DNA from: Roseovarius sp. A-2
GTDB taxonomy: Bacteria; Pseudomonadota; Alphaproteobacteria; Rhodobacterales; Rhodobacteraceae
Reading direction: 5' to 3'
Length of the DNA stretch: 64,000 nt
Assembly: GCF_002072155.1 (NCBI RefSeq)
Contig: NZ_BDIY01000004.1
Location: 163,228 to 227,227, forward strand
Shown here: positions 8,807-18,505 of the stretch, piece after piece
Position numbering within the stretch: position 1 is the stretch's first letter
Layout of the letters: each line of letters opens with the position of its first letter
The notes under the pieces: generated by a model
Told to the model about the DNA's origin: nothing
Database searches by the model: none
The model's input: the letters and a program-made list of their open reading frames with translations, nothing else
Translations under genes and position numbers: made by a program

Positions 8807-9580
8807 TCAGTCAGGAAACGGCAAATCTGCCGCACCCCTGAGCACGGCGGAGATCGCAGGTGTGTAATCCTCGCCGTCGCGCCCGTGCCTGGCCCCGGCG
8901 TGCAGACATGGCCCGTCATGCAGTCGAAATTCCGCGCGCCCGCCCTTGCGCCCGCGCATCAGGACTAGGCGAGCGGACCGCCCCTGCCGGGGGATGAGCG
9001 GCAAAACCTCAAGCGATCCCAGATGCGCGGCCATGGCGGCGATCAGGTCGGGCAGGCGGTCGGCGCGTTGCACGAAGGTCACCTGCCCCTTGGGGGCGGC
9101 GCGGCGCGCGGCGGCGGCGACCCATTCGGCAAGGGCGCAGGTTTCGCCCATGCCGTGCTCGCGCCCCGGATCACGGGCCGGGGTGCTGGCCGCCCGGTCG
9201 AAATAGGGCGGGTTGGCGAGAACGTGGTCGAATTGGCGCTGCCGCAGGGGGGGCGGCATGTCGGTCAGATTGCCGGTGACGACCTCGAGGGCCTGATCAT
9301 TCTCTGTGGCATTACGCTGCGCCAGATCGGCATAAGCGGGCTGTATTTCCAGCCCTGCGAGGATGAGGCCCGGCACCCGCGCGCCCAGGCAGAGCGCCGC
9401 GATGCCCGAGCCGCAGCCAAGGTCGAGCACATTCTGCCCGGCCCGCGCCGGGATGCTCGCGGCCAGAAGCACCGGGTCGATGCCCGCACGATAGCCCGCG
9501 CGGGGCTGCGCGATCCGCAGCCGCCCGCCGAGAAAGGCATCATGGCTCAGCTCTTCTTCGGCAAATCGCTCAGTCCTCAA
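8807..9580 (-). CDS. tRNA1(Val) (adenine37-N6)-methyltransferase-like protein
   Basis: This is a SAM-dependent methyltransferase of the TrmN6/YfiC type. The SAM loop is VLDLGCGSGIAAL and the catalytic motif IV is LANPPYF, the form used for N6-adenine methylation. HDAFLGGRLRIAQPRAGYRAG at the start is typical of the alphaproteobacterial branch. The start is uncertain: a TTG at 9580 gives 257 residues and overlaps the DUF2007 stop by 11 nt; an ATG at 9631 would give 274 residues but overlaps that gene by 62 nt. I prefer the TTG on length and overlap. Confidence 0.82.
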   Translation of the reverse strand: MRTERFAEEELSHDAFLGGRLRIAQPRAGYRAGIDPVLLAASIPARAGQNVLDLGCGSGIAALCLGARVPGLILAGLEIQPAYADLAQRNATENDQALEVVTGNLTDMPPPLRQRQFDHVLANPPYFDRAASTPARDPGREHGMGETCALAEWVAAAARRAAPKGQVTFVQRADRLPDLIAAMAAHLGSLEVLPLIPRQGRSARLVLMRGRKGGRAEFRLHDGPCLHAGARHGRDGEDYTPAISAVLRGAADLPFPD

Positions 9581-9785
9581 GCGAGAACCCGTTGTCGATG
9601 AGCGCCACGCGAGCGTCCTCGTAATCGTCATCGGCGACCATCAGGCGGCGCGGGAAGATCCCGATGGAGCCTTCGAGGATGCTCATATTTACGTCCATTT
9701 CAAAGCAGTCTATACCCTCGCCCTGAAGCAGCGCGTGAGCGAAGGCCATGGATGCAGGATCATTGGTGCGAAGTAGCTGTTTCAT
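9570..9785 (-). CDS. DUF2007 domain-containing protein
   Basis: The 71-residue protein begins MKQLLRTNDPASMAFAHALLQ and ends VALIDNGFSLED. It matches the DUF2007 pattern of a small alpha/beta domain thought to act in signal transduction or protein interaction; its function is unknown. It is the first gene of a two-gene unit with the tRNA methyltransferase and is divergent from the polyprenyl synthase gene. Confidence 0.8.
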   Translation of the reverse strand: MKQLLRTNDPASMAFAHALLQGEGIDCFEMDVNMSILEGSIGIFPRRLMVADDDYEDARVALIDNGFSLED

Positions 9786-9841
9786 AAGGCTGACATAAGG
9801 GCACCGCGGGCTATTTGTCGAGCAGTGTTGACGGGAGTGTT

Positions 9842-10843
9842 ATGGGATTGGACGAAGTCGCCACCAAACCGCATGAAGCCCTTGCCGCGCATCTGGCGGA
9901 CAAGATGGACGCGGTCAATATGCTGATCCGCGCGCGCATGGCCTCGCGCCACGCGCCGCGCATTCCCGAGGTCACGGCGCATCTGGTCGAGGCGGGCGGC
10001 AAGCGGCTGCGCCCGCTCTTGACGCTGGCAAGCGCGGATCTGTGCGGCTATGCGGGCGGATATGACGTGCATCTGGCGGCGACGGTGGAGTTCATCCACA
10101 CCGCGACCCTGTTGCATGACGACGTGGTGGACGAGAGCGCGCAGCGCCGGGGGCGGCCGACGGCGAACCTGCTTTACGACAATAAATCCAGCGTTCTGGT
10201 GGGCGATTACCTATTTGCGCGCGCCTTTCAGTTGATGGTCGAGACCGGCTCACTCCGGGTGCTTGATATCCTTGCCAATGCCTCGGCCACGATTGCCGAG
10301 GGCGAGGTGCTGCAACTAAGTGCGGCGCGCGACCTGCGCACCGGTGAGAGCATCTATCTTCAGGTGGTGCGCGGCAAGACGGCGGCGCTCTTCTCGGCGG
10401 CGACCGAGGTGGGTGGCGTCATCGCGGGCGCGCCCGAGGATCAGGTGCAGGCGCTTTTCAATTACGGCGACGCGCTTGGCGTCGCGTTCCAGATCGTCGA
10501 TGACCTGCTCGATTACGAGGGCGACGCCAAGGCCACCGGCAAGAATGTCGGCGACGATTTCCGCGAGCGCAAGCTGACCCTGCCGGTGATCAAGGCGGTG
10601 GCGGCGGCCTCGGACGAGGAACGCGCGTTCTGGAAGCGGTGCATCGAGAAGGGCGATCAGCGCGAGGGTGATCTGGAGCATGCGCTCGATCTGTTGCACG
10701 CGCATGGCGCGCTCGATCAGACGCGCGCGGATGCAAGGGCCTGGGTCGCCAAGGCGCGCATGTCTTTGGAGACGCTACCCGCCCATCCGGTGCGCGACAT
10801 GCTGGACGGGCTGGCGGATTACGTGGTGGCGCGGATCAACTGA
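9842..10843 (+). CDS. ispB: Long-chain trans-polyprenyl diphosphate synthase
   Basis: The 333-residue class I prenyltransferase makes the polyprenyl tail of ubiquinone. GGKRLRPLL, the first Asp-rich motif LLHDDVVDE and the second [10 protein letters not shown] are all present. GGGAG precedes the ATG at 9842; a TTG at 9815 in the same frame has no such site. Product chain length cannot be read from the sequence, though ubiquinone-10 is usual in this group. Its end overlaps convergent ispE by 8 bp. Confidence 0.92.
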   Translation: MGLDEVATKPHEALAAHLADKMDAVNMLIRARMASRHAPRIPEVTAHLVEAGGKRLRPLLTLASADLCGYAGGYDVHLAATVEFIHTATLLHDDVVDESAQRRGRPTANLLYDNKSSVLVGDYLFARAFQLMVETGSLRVLDILANASATIAEGEVLQLSAARDLRTGESIYLQVVRGKTAALFSAATEVGGVIAGAPEDQVQALFNYGDALGVAFQIVDDLLDYEGDAKATGKNVGDDFRERKLTLPVIKAVAAASDEERAFWKRCIEKGDQREGDLEHALDLLHAHGALDQTRADARAWVAKARMSLETLPAHPVRDMLDGLADYVVARIN

Positions 10844-11666
10844 GCCGGGCCGGCATGACCCACCAATCGGGGTGGTCGCGGCGCAGCACGTCGGCGGCCT
10901 GTTGTGCGGAGTGTGGATCGGGGTAGAGCCCGAAACAGGTGGCCCCCGATCCTGACATGCGGGCCAAGGCACAGCCCTCTGTCGCGGCAATCTTTGGCAG
11001 GACTTCGGCAATTACCGGGGCCTCTGCGATGGCAGATTCCTCCAGATCGTTGCGCTGCGTGGTCAACCAACGAATCAAGTTCTCGGCCGTGTGCCAGCCC
11101 GGCAGCCGTTCGGGCATGGGGGGATTGTCACGCCGCGCCAGCCGCTTGAAGATCGCGGGCGTCGAGACGGCGACACGCGAATTGACCAGCACCGCGTGCA
11201 GGAGCGGCACACGCGCCAGCGGCGTGACCTCTTCACCGATGCCGCGCATCCGCGCGGCGCGGGCCAACAGGCAGACCGGCACATCGGCCCCGAGGCGTGC
11301 CACGTCATCGGGCAGGCGCGCGCCGGTGAGACGCGCAAGCGCGCGCAGGCAGGCCGCCGCATCGCTTGATCCGCCACCGATCCCGGCGGACGCGGGCAGG
11401 TGTTTGTCCAAGGTGATTTCAGCCTCTGCGTTCATCAGCGCGGCGGCGCGCAGCACGAGGTTTTCCGGTCCCACCGGCACAGCCGCCGCCATCGGCCCAA
11501 GCACCCGCAGACATGATGCACCGGGTCGCACGGTCACGCGGTCGCCGATATCCGCAAAGACGACGAGCGAGTCGAGCAGGTGATAGCCATCCGCCCGGCG
11601 GCCCGTGACATGCAGCGTCAGATTGACCTTGGCCGGGGCAGGTTCAGTTATTGGCCGGGACGGCAT
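10836..11666 (-). CDS. ispE: 4-(cytidine 5'-diphospho)-2-C-methyl-D-erythritol kinase
   Basis: The 276-residue GHMP kinase of the non-mevalonate isoprenoid pathway phosphorylates CDP-methylerythritol at the 2-OH. The N-terminal [19 protein letters not shown] and the ATP-binding [15 protein letters not shown] are diagnostic. It is translated just after the TPR gene, which it overlaps by 23 bp, and converges with ispB, placing two isoprenoid genes end to end. Confidence 0.95.
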   Translation of the reverse strand: MPSRPITEPAPAKVNLTLHVTGRRADGYHLLDSLVVFADIGDRVTVRPGASCLRVLGPMAAAVPVGPENLVLRAAALMNAEAEITLDKHLPASAGIGGGSSDAAACLRALARLTGARLPDDVARLGADVPVCLLARAARMRGIGEEVTPLARVPLLHAVLVNSRVAVSTPAIFKRLARRDNPPMPERLPGWHTAENLIRWLTTQRNDLEESAIAEAPVIAEVLPKIAATEGCALARMSGSGATCFGLYPDPHSAQQAADVLRRDHPDWWVMPARLS

Positions 11667-13365
11667 TCACGGCCCTCAGCGGCTCGGCCCCTTCGTCCTC
11701 CAGCACCTGATCGAGCCCGACCTTCAGCTTGCGGCGCACGCGATCGGCGTCGAGATCGGGTGAGGGCTCGCTTTCATGCAATGATAGCGCGCGCCGCCAT
11801 TGAAACCGCGCCTCGGCCTTGCGATCCACCGCCCAGAACACATCGCCCAGATGGTCGTTGACCACCGGGTCAGTCGGCATCAGTTCGGCGGCGCGTTCCA
11901 TCTGGACGATGGCCTCGTCATAGCGACCCAGACGGTAATAGACCCAGCCGAGGCTGTCGACGATGTAGCCGCTGTTGGGCTGCGTCGCGACGGCGCGCTC
12001 GATCATGCCCAGCGCCTCGTCGAGATTGATGCGCTTTTCCACCATCGAATAACCGAGATAGTTGAGCACCTGCGGGTGATCCGGGTTCAGCTCCAGCGCG
12101 CTGCGGAAATCGGCCTCGGCCTCGGGCCAGTGATCCAGCCGTTCATGGCTGATCGCGCGGGCGTAATGCACGAACCATTGCGGATTGTCGCGCGCCTCCA
12201 GCAGGGTGATGGCACGGTCATAGGCGTCGACCGCCGCCGCGTAATCCTCCTGCGCGCGATGCAGATCCCCGGCGGCGACATGCACATTCGCGAGATCCGG
12301 ATAGGATTGCGCCAACTGGTCGAGCACCTCTGCCGCGGCATCGGGTTTCTCGGACCGGCGCAGCGCCTCGGCGCGGCCAAGCTCGGCCAGGTGATAGGAC
12401 GGATCATCGCGCGGCACCTGCTTGTAGGCGGCAATAGCGAGATCGAATTGCCCCATATCCTCAAGCAGTTCCGCCACGGTGATGACAGCGTCGATATGGT
12501 CGGGCTTGATCAGCTCGGCGGTGCGTGCGTAGATCAGCACGAACTCGTCATTGGCCTCTTGCATCAGGGCACGGGCGAGCGAAAAGAACACCTCCGCCAC
12601 CCCGTCCTGCGGACCGGAAATCAGATCGAAGGGCACGGTTTCGCCATCCGCCAGCGGGCCCCGCAGCGCCGCGATTCCGGGGTCGGGATCGGTGCCGAAC
12701 GTGTCGTCAATGATGGCAAGTGCGCGCTCCTGTTCGCCCAGCTGGCTGAGCACCTGCGCCCAGGCGATGACACCACGCCGGGTGGGTTGGAGCGGGCCGT
12801 CCTCATCGCCCGAAAACACCTCGTCGGCGCCTTCGAAATCGCCGACAGAGGCGAGCGCCAGGGCCTTTTGATATAGCGCGAAGCTGCGCAGCCCGCGTTC
12901 CTCGGCGACCGTGTCGAACCGCGCGAGCGCCTCGGTCATGTCGCCCTTGCCAAGATAGGCCCAGGCGGTGATCAGCCCATCCGCCAGATCGCCCGCGCCG
13001 CGCCCATCCTGAAGCCGGGCAAGCAGCGCGTCCCACTCCGCGTTGCGCGTCTCATTGGCCAACAGCGCGATCTGCGCCACCTGGCTGCGCAGCCCGTCCG
13101 CCTCGATCTTGCCGGCGACGGCGTCGGCGCGGTCAAGCTGGCCGAGCGCCAGATAGGCAATTGTCGCGTTCTCCAGCATCGCGGGGTTCGAGCTGTCCTG
13201 CGCGAGCGCCTGCGCGTAGTACTGCGCCGCCGCCGCGAAATCGCCCGCAGCCTGCGCCTGCCGCGCCGCAAGATAGGCGCCGGACGGCTCCTGCGCCGTG
13301 ACCGGCAGAGGGGCGACCTGCAAGAAAACGCCGAATGCGAGGGCCGAAAGGGTTCTGATGCTCAC
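11644..13365 (-). CDS. Secreted tetratricopeptide repeat protein
   Basis: The 573-residue protein starts with a likely signal peptide ([14 protein letters not shown], cleavage near VTA-QE at about residue 24) followed by many TPR units. Clear repeats include [20 protein letters not shown] and [19 protein letters not shown] near the C-terminus. It should act as a periplasmic scaffold; the partner is unknown. The start is taken as a GTG at 13365 because it begins the signal peptide. It lies upstream of and overlaps ispE. Confidence 0.85.
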   Translation of the reverse strand: MSIRTLSALAFGVFLQVAPLPVTAQEPSGAYLAARQAQAAGDFAAAAQYYAQALAQDSSNPAMLENATIAYLALGQLDRADAVAGKIEADGLRSQVAQIALLANETRNAEWDALLARLQDGRGAGDLADGLITAWAYLGKGDMTEALARFDTVAEERGLRSFALYQKALALASVGDFEGADEVFSGDEDGPLQPTRRGVIAWAQVLSQLGEQERALAIIDDTFGTDPDPGIAALRGPLADGETVPFDLISGPQDGVAEVFFSLARALMQEANDEFVLIYARTAELIKPDHIDAVITVAELLEDMGQFDLAIAAYKQVPRDDPSYHLAELGRAEALRRSEKPDAAAEVLDQLAQSYPDLANVHVAAGDLHRAQEDYAAAVDAYDRAITLLEARDNPQWFVHYARAISHERLDHWPEAEADFRSALELNPDHPQVLNYLGYSMVEKRINLDEALGMIERAVATQPNSGYIVDSLGWVYYRLGRYDEAIVQMERAAELMPTDPVVNDHLGDVFWAVDRKAEARFQWRRALSLHESEPSPDLDADRVRRKLKVGLDQVLEDEGAEPLRAVNAVPANN

Positions 13366-13477
13366 GCTGACCTGCCTTTTATCGCGGAAATATCCGGTAA
13401 AGGTAATATGGCTGACCTGCCAAGGCAATGCGGCGTGGCCCATCTTGCCGCGCCCCACCGCCGATCTCACGGGATGG

Positions 13478-15127
13478 TTACATGTTCGGATAGTTCGGAC
13501 CGTCGCCCCCCTGCGGTGTCACCCAGTTGATATTTTGGCTGGGATCTTTGATATCGCAGGTCTTGCAATGCACGCAATTCTGGAAGTTGATCACAAAGCG
13601 CGGCTCCTTGCCCTCTTCGTGCACCACCTCGTAGACACCCGCCGGGCAATAGCGCTGCGCGGGCTCTGCGTATTTCGGCAGATTGACGCTGATCGGCACA
13701 TTCGGGTCCTTGAGCGTCAGATGTGCGGGCTGGCTTTCCTCGTGATTGGTCATCGAGAAGCTGACATTGGTCAGCCGGTCAAAGCTCAACTTGCCGTCCG
13801 GCTTGGGGTAGTCGATCTTCTTGTGGGTCTCGGCCAGCCCGGTCGCCTCGGCGTCGGTCTTGCCATGCTTGAGCGTGCCCAGCAGGCTGAAGCCTGCGGT
13901 ATTGGTCCACATGTCGAGCCCGCCCACGGTGAGCGAAGCCAGCAGGCCGTATTTCGACCAGAGCGGCTTGACGTTGCGGACCTTTTTGAGGTCCTTGCCG
14001 ATTGCGCCGGTGCGCACCTCGGTCTCGTAGTCGTTGAGTTCGTCGCTGGTGCGACCCGCCGTGATCGCCGCATGCGCTGCCTCCGCCGCCGCCTTACCCG
14101 AAAGCATGGCGTTATGGTTGCCCTTGATGCGCGGCACGTTGACCATGCCGACCGAACAACCCAGAAGCGCCACGCCCGGGGCTACCATCTTGGGCATCGA
14201 CTGATATCCACCCTCGGTGATGGCGCGCGCGCCGTAGGCCACGCGCTTGCCGCCTTTCAGCAGCTCCGCGACCATCGGGTGATGCTTGAACCGCTGGAAT
14301 TCCATGTAGGGGTAAAGATGCGGGTTCTGGTAGTTCAGATGCACCACGAAGCCGACATAGACCTGATTGTTCTCAAGATGATAGATGAACGAGCCGCCGC
14401 CTGCGTTGCTGCCCAGAGGCCAGCCCATCGTATGGGTGACGCTACCCTCGCGATGCTTGGCGGGGTCGACCTCCCAGATCTCTTTCATGCCGAGGCCGAA
14501 TTTCTGCGGCTCGTGGCCATTGGAGAGGTCGTATTTGCCGATCACCTCCTTCGCAAGGCTGCCGCGCACACCCTCTGACAGGAACACGTATTTGCCGTGC
14601 AACTCCATCCCCGGCTCATAGCTCGGGCCGGGCGTGCCGTCCTCGTTGCGGCCGAATTCACCGGCAACCACGCCTTTCACCTCGCCGTTGTCGCCATAGA
14701 CCATTTCCGAACAGGCCATGCCGGGGAATATCTCGACGCCCAGGGCCTCGGCCTGTTCGGCCATCCAACGGCAGACATTGCCCATCGAGACGATGTAATT
14801 GCCGTGGTTGTTCATCAGCGGCGGCATCGGCCAGTTGGGGATGCGGACCTTGCCGCCTTCCCCCAGCATGTAGAAATTATCCTCACGCACAGGCGTGTTG
14901 ATCGGCGCGCCCTTGTCTTTCCAGTCGGGGATCAGCGCGTCGAGGCCGCAAGGATCGAGTACCGCGCCCGACAGGATATGCGCGCCCACCTCGGAGCCCT
15001 TTTCCAGCACCACGACCTGACAGTCGGCATCGAGCTGCTTCAGCCGGATCGCAGCGGAGAGCCCGGCGGGTCCGGCCCCCACGATCACGACATCGTATTC
15101 CATCGCTTCGCGCGTCACATCCGTCAT
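13478..15127 (-). CDS. Electron transfer flavoprotein-ubiquinone oxidoreductase
   Basis: The 549-residue ETF-QO passes electrons from ETF, loaded by acyl-CoA and amino-acid dehydrogenases, to ubiquinone at the inner membrane. The FAD loop DVVIVGAGPAGLSAAIR is at the N-terminus. The C-terminal [4Fe-4S] region has YCPAGVYEV and NCVHCKTCDIKDP. Among several nearby ATGs, the one at 15127 (MTDVTREAMEYD) has AAGGA 8 nt upstream, so it is chosen over 15133 and 15136. It is divergent from greA. The partner etfAB genes are not in the window. Confidence 0.96.
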   Translation of the reverse strand: MTDVTREAMEYDVVIVGAGPAGLSAAIRLKQLDADCQVVVLEKGSEVGAHILSGAVLDPCGLDALIPDWKDKGAPINTPVREDNFYMLGEGGKVRIPNWPMPPLMNNHGNYIVSMGNVCRWMAEQAEALGVEIFPGMACSEMVYGDNGEVKGVVAGEFGRNEDGTPGPSYEPGMELHGKYVFLSEGVRGSLAKEVIGKYDLSNGHEPQKFGLGMKEIWEVDPAKHREGSVTHTMGWPLGSNAGGGSFIYHLENNQVYVGFVVHLNYQNPHLYPYMEFQRFKHHPMVAELLKGGKRVAYGARAITEGGYQSMPKMVAPGVALLGCSVGMVNVPRIKGNHNAMLSGKAAAEAAHAAITAGRTSDELNDYETEVRTGAIGKDLKKVRNVKPLWSKYGLLASLTVGGLDMWTNTAGFSLLGTLKHGKTDAEATGLAETHKKIDYPKPDGKLSFDRLTNVSFSMTNHEESQPAHLTLKDPNVPISVNLPKYAEPAQRYCPAGVYEVVHEEGKEPRFVINFQNCVHCKTCDIKDPSQNINWVTPQGGDGPNYPNM

Positions 15128-15360
15128 CGACATCATCCTTTTTCCGGGGCGCGCCACGGGCCAGTGCCGCCACGCAACAATCTTGCGATGAGTGACTAGC
15201 CCGCCCGCGCGGCAAGCGTCAATTAAAACACGACGTTAAAACCGCATGAAACCGGCAATTTTTCACGGGCCTGCGCCCGAATTCGCCTGTCCGCGCGATC
15301 CCCTATTGCAATCGAAGCCCGGCTTCGTGCAATCTGATCGAAATCCTGAAACGAGACCGA

Positions 15361-15385
15361 CGGGGCCAGCAGATGCGCGGCCCCG
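15361..15385 (+). promoter_or_regulatory. Hairpin in the greA leader
   Basis: CGGGGCC and GGCCCCG form a 7-bp stem with an 11-nt loop, 22 bp before the greA start. No T-run follows, so it is more likely a leader structure than a terminator. A further dyad, GAAGCC/GGCTTC, lies about 40 bp upstream. Function not known. Confidence 0.35.
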
Positions 15386-15407
15386 CTTCTGACAATGGAC
15401 GCGAGAT

Positions 15408-15878
15408 ATGGAAAAGATCCCGATGACGGCAGGCGGCCATGCCGCGCTGGAGAAAGAGCTCAAGCAGCTCAAGTCGGTCGAACGCCCCGCCATCATCCGC
15501 GCCATCGCCGAGGCGCGCGAGCATGGCGACCTGAGCGAGAATGCCGAATATCATTCGGCCAAGGAAAAGCAGTCCTTCATCGAGGGCCGGATCAGGGAGA
15601 TTGAAGGCGTGCTGAGCCTTGCCGAAGTGATCGACCCCGCGAAACTCTCGGGTTCCATCAAATTCGGCGCCACGGTCACGCTGGTTGACGAGGATACCGA
15701 CGAGGAAAAGACCTATCAGATCGTGGGCGAGCATGAGGCCAGTATCGAAAAGGGCCTGTTGAACATAAAATCGCCGATTGCACGGGCGCTGATCGGCAAG
15801 GAAGAGGGCGATAGCGTCGAAGTGCGCACTCCCGGTGGTGATCGCGCCTACGAGGTGATAAAGGTGGCCTATATCTGA
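15408..15878 (+). CDS. greA: Transcription elongation factor GreA
   Basis: The 156-residue factor rescues backtracked RNA polymerase by stimulating transcript cleavage in its secondary channel. The N-terminal coiled coil ends in the acidic tip block [18 protein letters not shown], and the C-terminal FKBP-like domain has [13 protein letters not shown]. Length matches the family (156-160). A second ATG six codons in is possible, but the M-E-K-I-P form is the usual start. The next gene follows 13 bp later. Confidence 0.97.
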   Translation: MEKIPMTAGGHAALEKELKQLKSVERPAIIRAIAEAREHGDLSENAEYHSAKEKQSFIEGRIREIEGVLSLAEVIDPAKLSGSIKFGATVTLVDEDTDEEKTYQIVGEHEASIEKGLLNIKSPIARALIGKEEGDSVEVRTPGGDRAYEVIKVAYI

Positions 15879-15891
15879 CAGGCCGCATATC

Positions 15892-16896
15892 ATGCCCAAG
15901 AACACGCGAAACGCCCCCTTGTCGGGGCGTCCCGACAGGCCGACACAGGACCGTCTCAGTGCTATCGAGGTGATCGCGCTGGCGGTGTCTGTAGCGTGGC
16001 TGGTCGGCGCGGGTCTGTTTTTCCTCGTCCTGGCACCGCAGGACCCGACCGGCAGCGCATTGCAATTCGTGATCGTGCTGGTGGCCGTGTTCCTTCCCGT
16101 GGCGATTCTCTGGGTCGGGGCCATGACGGCCCGGGCAAGCCGGGTGATGCGCGAGGAAAGCGCCCGGCTCCATGCCGCGATCGACGCGATCCGCGAGGCC
16201 TATCTCAAGCAGAACCAGTCGCTTGGCCAAACCGTGGACAAGACGGTGAGCCAGAAGCTCGACGAGATCGTGGCGGCGCAGCGCAAGACCGAGAGCACGC
16301 TGGCGACATTCTCCTCGGTGCGCAATCACGAAAGCGAGCCGCGCCCGGTGCTTGCCCCGGCCCCCTCTCCGACCGAAGATCAGGTTGCGCTGCCCCTTGG
16401 CACTTCCGCCGAGGAGATCCAGCCGCCGCTGGAGCGGTCGGATTTCATCAGCGCGTTGAATTTCCCCGACAATCCCGATGATAAGGCCGGGTTCGCGGCA
16501 CTGCGCCGGGCGCTCAAGGACCGGCCCACCGCGCAGCTTGTCCGGGCCGCGCAGGACATTCTCACGCTGATGTCGCAGGATGGCATCTACATGGACGACT
16601 TGCGCCCCGACATGGCCCGCCCCGAGATCTGGCGCCGTTTCGCGGGCGGCGAGCGCGGGCGCACGGTGGCCGCGCTTGGCGGGGTGCGGGACCGCTCGTC
16701 GCTGGCGCTGACGGCGGCGCGCATGAAGCAGGACACGATCTTTCGCGACGCGGCGCATCACTTCCTACGGCTCTTCGACCGAATGGTCTCGCAATTCGCC
16801 GAAACCGCGAGCGATGCCGAGATTTCGGCGCTTTCCGAGACCCGCACGGCGCGCGCCTTCATGCTGCTCGGCCGGGTCGCGGGCACCTTTGACTGA
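15892..16896 (+). CDS. Hypothetical membrane protein with coiled coil
   Basis: The 334-residue protein has a short cytosolic N-terminus, two membrane helices (about 23-47 and 55-79) and a predicted coiled coil at about 82-145 (RVMREESARLHAAIDAIRE). A more variable Pro-rich linker and a helical C-terminal domain follow. No enzyme motif is visible. The pattern is that of an uncharacterised Rhodobacteraceae family, possibly a membrane-bound organiser. It is probably co-transcribed with greA, 13 bp upstream. Confidence 0.8.
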   Translation: MPKNTRNAPLSGRPDRPTQDRLSAIEVIALAVSVAWLVGAGLFFLVLAPQDPTGSALQFVIVLVAVFLPVAILWVGAMTARASRVMREESARLHAAIDAIREAYLKQNQSLGQTVDKTVSQKLDEIVAAQRKTESTLATFSSVRNHESEPRPVLAPAPSPTEDQVALPLGTSAEEIQPPLERSDFISALNFPDNPDDKAGFAALRRALKDRPTAQLVRAAQDILTLMSQDGIYMDDLRPDMARPEIWRRFAGGERGRTVAALGGVRDRSSLALTAARMKQDTIFRDAAHHFLRLFDRMVSQFAETASDAEISALSETRTARAFMLLGRVAGTFD

Positions 16897-17023
16897 CTGC
16901 GCGAGAAGGCGACAAGCCCCTGCTTCTTTTTGGCAAAAATACTCAAACCCGTGCGCATGCACGGGCTCTATTGCCCCATCCGGATTTCCACGTCATGATG
17001 CGCGCCTGAAGGAGATATGAGCG

Positions 17024-17479
17024 ATGCGCAAGTTTCTTGTTGTCTTGGATGACAGCCGCGAATGCCTGAATGCGATGCGCTTTGCGGCGATGCGGGCAGC
17101 GCATACGCGGGGCGGGGTCGAGATCCTTGCGGTGATCCCGCCAGAGGAATTCAACCACTGGATCGGCGTCGGTGACATCATGCGCGAAGAGAGCCGTGAG
17201 CGCATCGAGGCGCATTTCGAGGTTTTCGCGAAATGGATGCGCGACAAGCAGGGGGTCGATCCCGAACTGGTCATTCGCGAGGGCGAACCGGTGTCGGAGA
17301 TCATTTCACAGGTCCATGACGACCCCGATATCGGCGTGCTGGTTCTGGGCGCGGGAACCGGCAAGAAGGGACCCGGGCCACTGGTGACGCAATTGACCAA
17401 GAATTCGGGCAGCCTGCCCATTCCGATCACCATCGTGCCCGGCGACCTGAGCAAGGAACGGCTGGAATCGATCACCTGA
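17024..17479 (+). CDS. Universal stress protein
   Basis: The 151-residue single UspA domain begins MRKFLVVLDDSREC. The nucleotide-binding loop region appears as VLGAGTGKKGPGPL towards the C-terminus, close to the G-x2-G-x9-G form that binds ATP in this family. A strong AAGGAG site precedes the ATG at 17024. A second ATG 7 nt upstream is in another frame. It follows the membrane protein gene by 127 bp, a gap with a 7-bp hairpin at 16948-16965. Confidence 0.9.
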   Translation: MRKFLVVLDDSRECLNAMRFAAMRAAHTRGGVEILAVIPPEEFNHWIGVGDIMREESRERIEAHFEVFAKWMRDKQGVDPELVIREGEPVSEIISQVHDDPDIGVLVLGAGTGKKGPGPLVTQLTKNSGSLPIPITIVPGDLSKERLESIT

Positions 17480-17591
17480 CGGGCGCGGATGAGTGATTTC
17501 GGCGTCAACTGTAAGGCGCGCAAAGGCTGGATAGGCGGACCCTGAGAATCAGGACAACGCGATGGTAAGGCATGTGCCATGTTGGCCGTTA

Positions 17592-17805
17592 GCGGACATA
17601 GTGCCCCGTCAGGAGGTGCCGCGTGATCGCAGGGCCGGGGACTGGCGATGCAGCGTGTGTTGCTGGTACTTTATGCCAGCCAAGTCATTGTAGCCTCGAC
17701 ACATTGCGCTCACCCTCAAATCGCCAGGCCGCGGGACGGCCCGGCGATCGCGCGGCACCTTCGGTGCATTTCGCGCGGGATGCGGCAACGACAGCTTCAG
17801 GCCAA
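17592..17805. repeat. Dispersed 214-bp MITE-like repeat, copy 1
   Basis: This segment matches 39062-39275 with about 14 mismatches and no gaps over 214 bp (roughly 93 percent). Its ends form an imperfect inverted repeat of about 40 bp: GGAGGTGCCGCGTGATCGC near 17613 pairs with the stretch ending CGCGCGGCACC near 17760, and both arms end at GGCGAT/ATCGCC. About 70 bp lie between the arms. Short open frames run through it on both strands but are shared only because the DNA is shared. It lies 113 bp after usp and ends just before the nfuA promoter region. Confidence 0.85.
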
Positions 17806-17866
17806 TCAAGGCGTGTGGCGCTGACCCAGGCCTGCACCCCTCTGCCCCAACCAGAGCGCTGCGCAG

Positions 17867-17883
17867 TTTAGAATCGTTCCAAT
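17867..17883. promoter_or_regulatory. Iron control element-like box (Irr) upstream of nfuA
   Basis: TTTAGAA-TCG-TTCCAAT closely matches the alphaproteobacterial iron control element TTTAGAA-N3-TTCTAAA bound by Irr. It lies directly upstream of a good -35 box and 58 bp before the nfuA start, whose product handles iron-sulfur clusters. The match is seen; binding by Irr is inference. Confidence 0.6.
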
Positions 17884-17885
17884 CC

Positions 17886-17914
17886 TTGACTTGCGCCGAC
17901 GTGGGGCGCATATC
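17886..17914 (+). promoter_or_regulatory. Sigma70-type promoter of nfuA-tsaB-rimI
   Basis: TTGACT at 17886-17891 and CATATC at 17909-17914 are separated by 17 bp, a good housekeeping promoter, 27 bp upstream of the nfuA ATG. Confidence 0.6.
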
Positions 17915-17941
17915 TGGGAACAAGCACGAAAGGGACGCGCC

Positions 17942-18505
17942 ATGTTCATCCAGACCGAATCCACTCCCAATCCCGCCACGCTGAAATTCCTACCCGGGCA
18001 GACCGTGCTCGATACCGGAACCGCCGACTTCCCGACCGCCGAAGGCGCGGAAGTGTCGCCGCTGGTCGAGCACATCTTCAAGGTGCCGGGTGTCTCCGGG
18101 GTCTTTCTCGGCAATGACTTCGTGACCGTGACCAAAGGCGACAGCACCGAGTGGGACCATATCAAGCCCGCGATTCTCGGGGCCATCATGGAGCACTACC
18201 AATCCGGTCAGCCGGTGATGATCGGCGAGGGCGGCGGCGCGTCGGGCCATGCCGATCATAGCGGCGAGGATGCCGAGATCGTCGGTCAGATCAAGGAACT
18301 GCTCGACACCCGCGTGCGCCCAGCCGTGGCACAGGATGGCGGCGACATTACCTTTCACGGGTTCGAGCGCGGGGTGGTCTATCTGCATATGCAGGGAGCC
18401 TGCGCAGGCTGTCCGTCCTCTACCATTACGCTGAAGATGGGGATCGAGAACCTTCTGCGCCACTATATCCCCGAAGTGACCGAGGTGCGCCCTGTCGGTG
18501 TCTGA
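17942..18505 (+). CDS. nfuA: NifU-type iron-sulfur cluster carrier (Nfu)
   Basis: The 187-residue protein carries and delivers Fe-S clusters. The N-terminal Nfu_N domain begins MFIQTESTPNPATLKFLPG. The C-terminal NifU domain contains the cluster-binding CxxC in QGACAGCPSS. Two-domain architecture and length fit the alphaproteobacterial/mitochondrial NFU1 type. The start at 17942 matches the family; the frame is open a little further upstream through the promoter. Its stop overlaps the tsaB GTG start. The Irr-like box upstream suggests control by iron or heme. Confidence 0.95.
   Translation: MFIQTESTPNPATLKFLPGQTVLDTGTADFPTAEGAEVSPLVEHIFKVPGVSGVFLGNDFVTVTKGDSTEWDHIKPAILGAIMEHYQSGQPVMIGEGGGASGHADHSGEDAEIVGQIKELLDTRVRPAVAQDGGDITFHGFERGVVYLHMQGACAGCPSSTITLKMGIENLLRHYIPEVTEVRPVGV

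Noticed and set aside
17648..17824. Small open frame MQRVLLVLYASQ inside repeat copy 1, shared with copy 2
   Set aside because: The two copies diverge in frame use after the repeat ends, and similarity is explained by the DNA repeat; no ribosome site.
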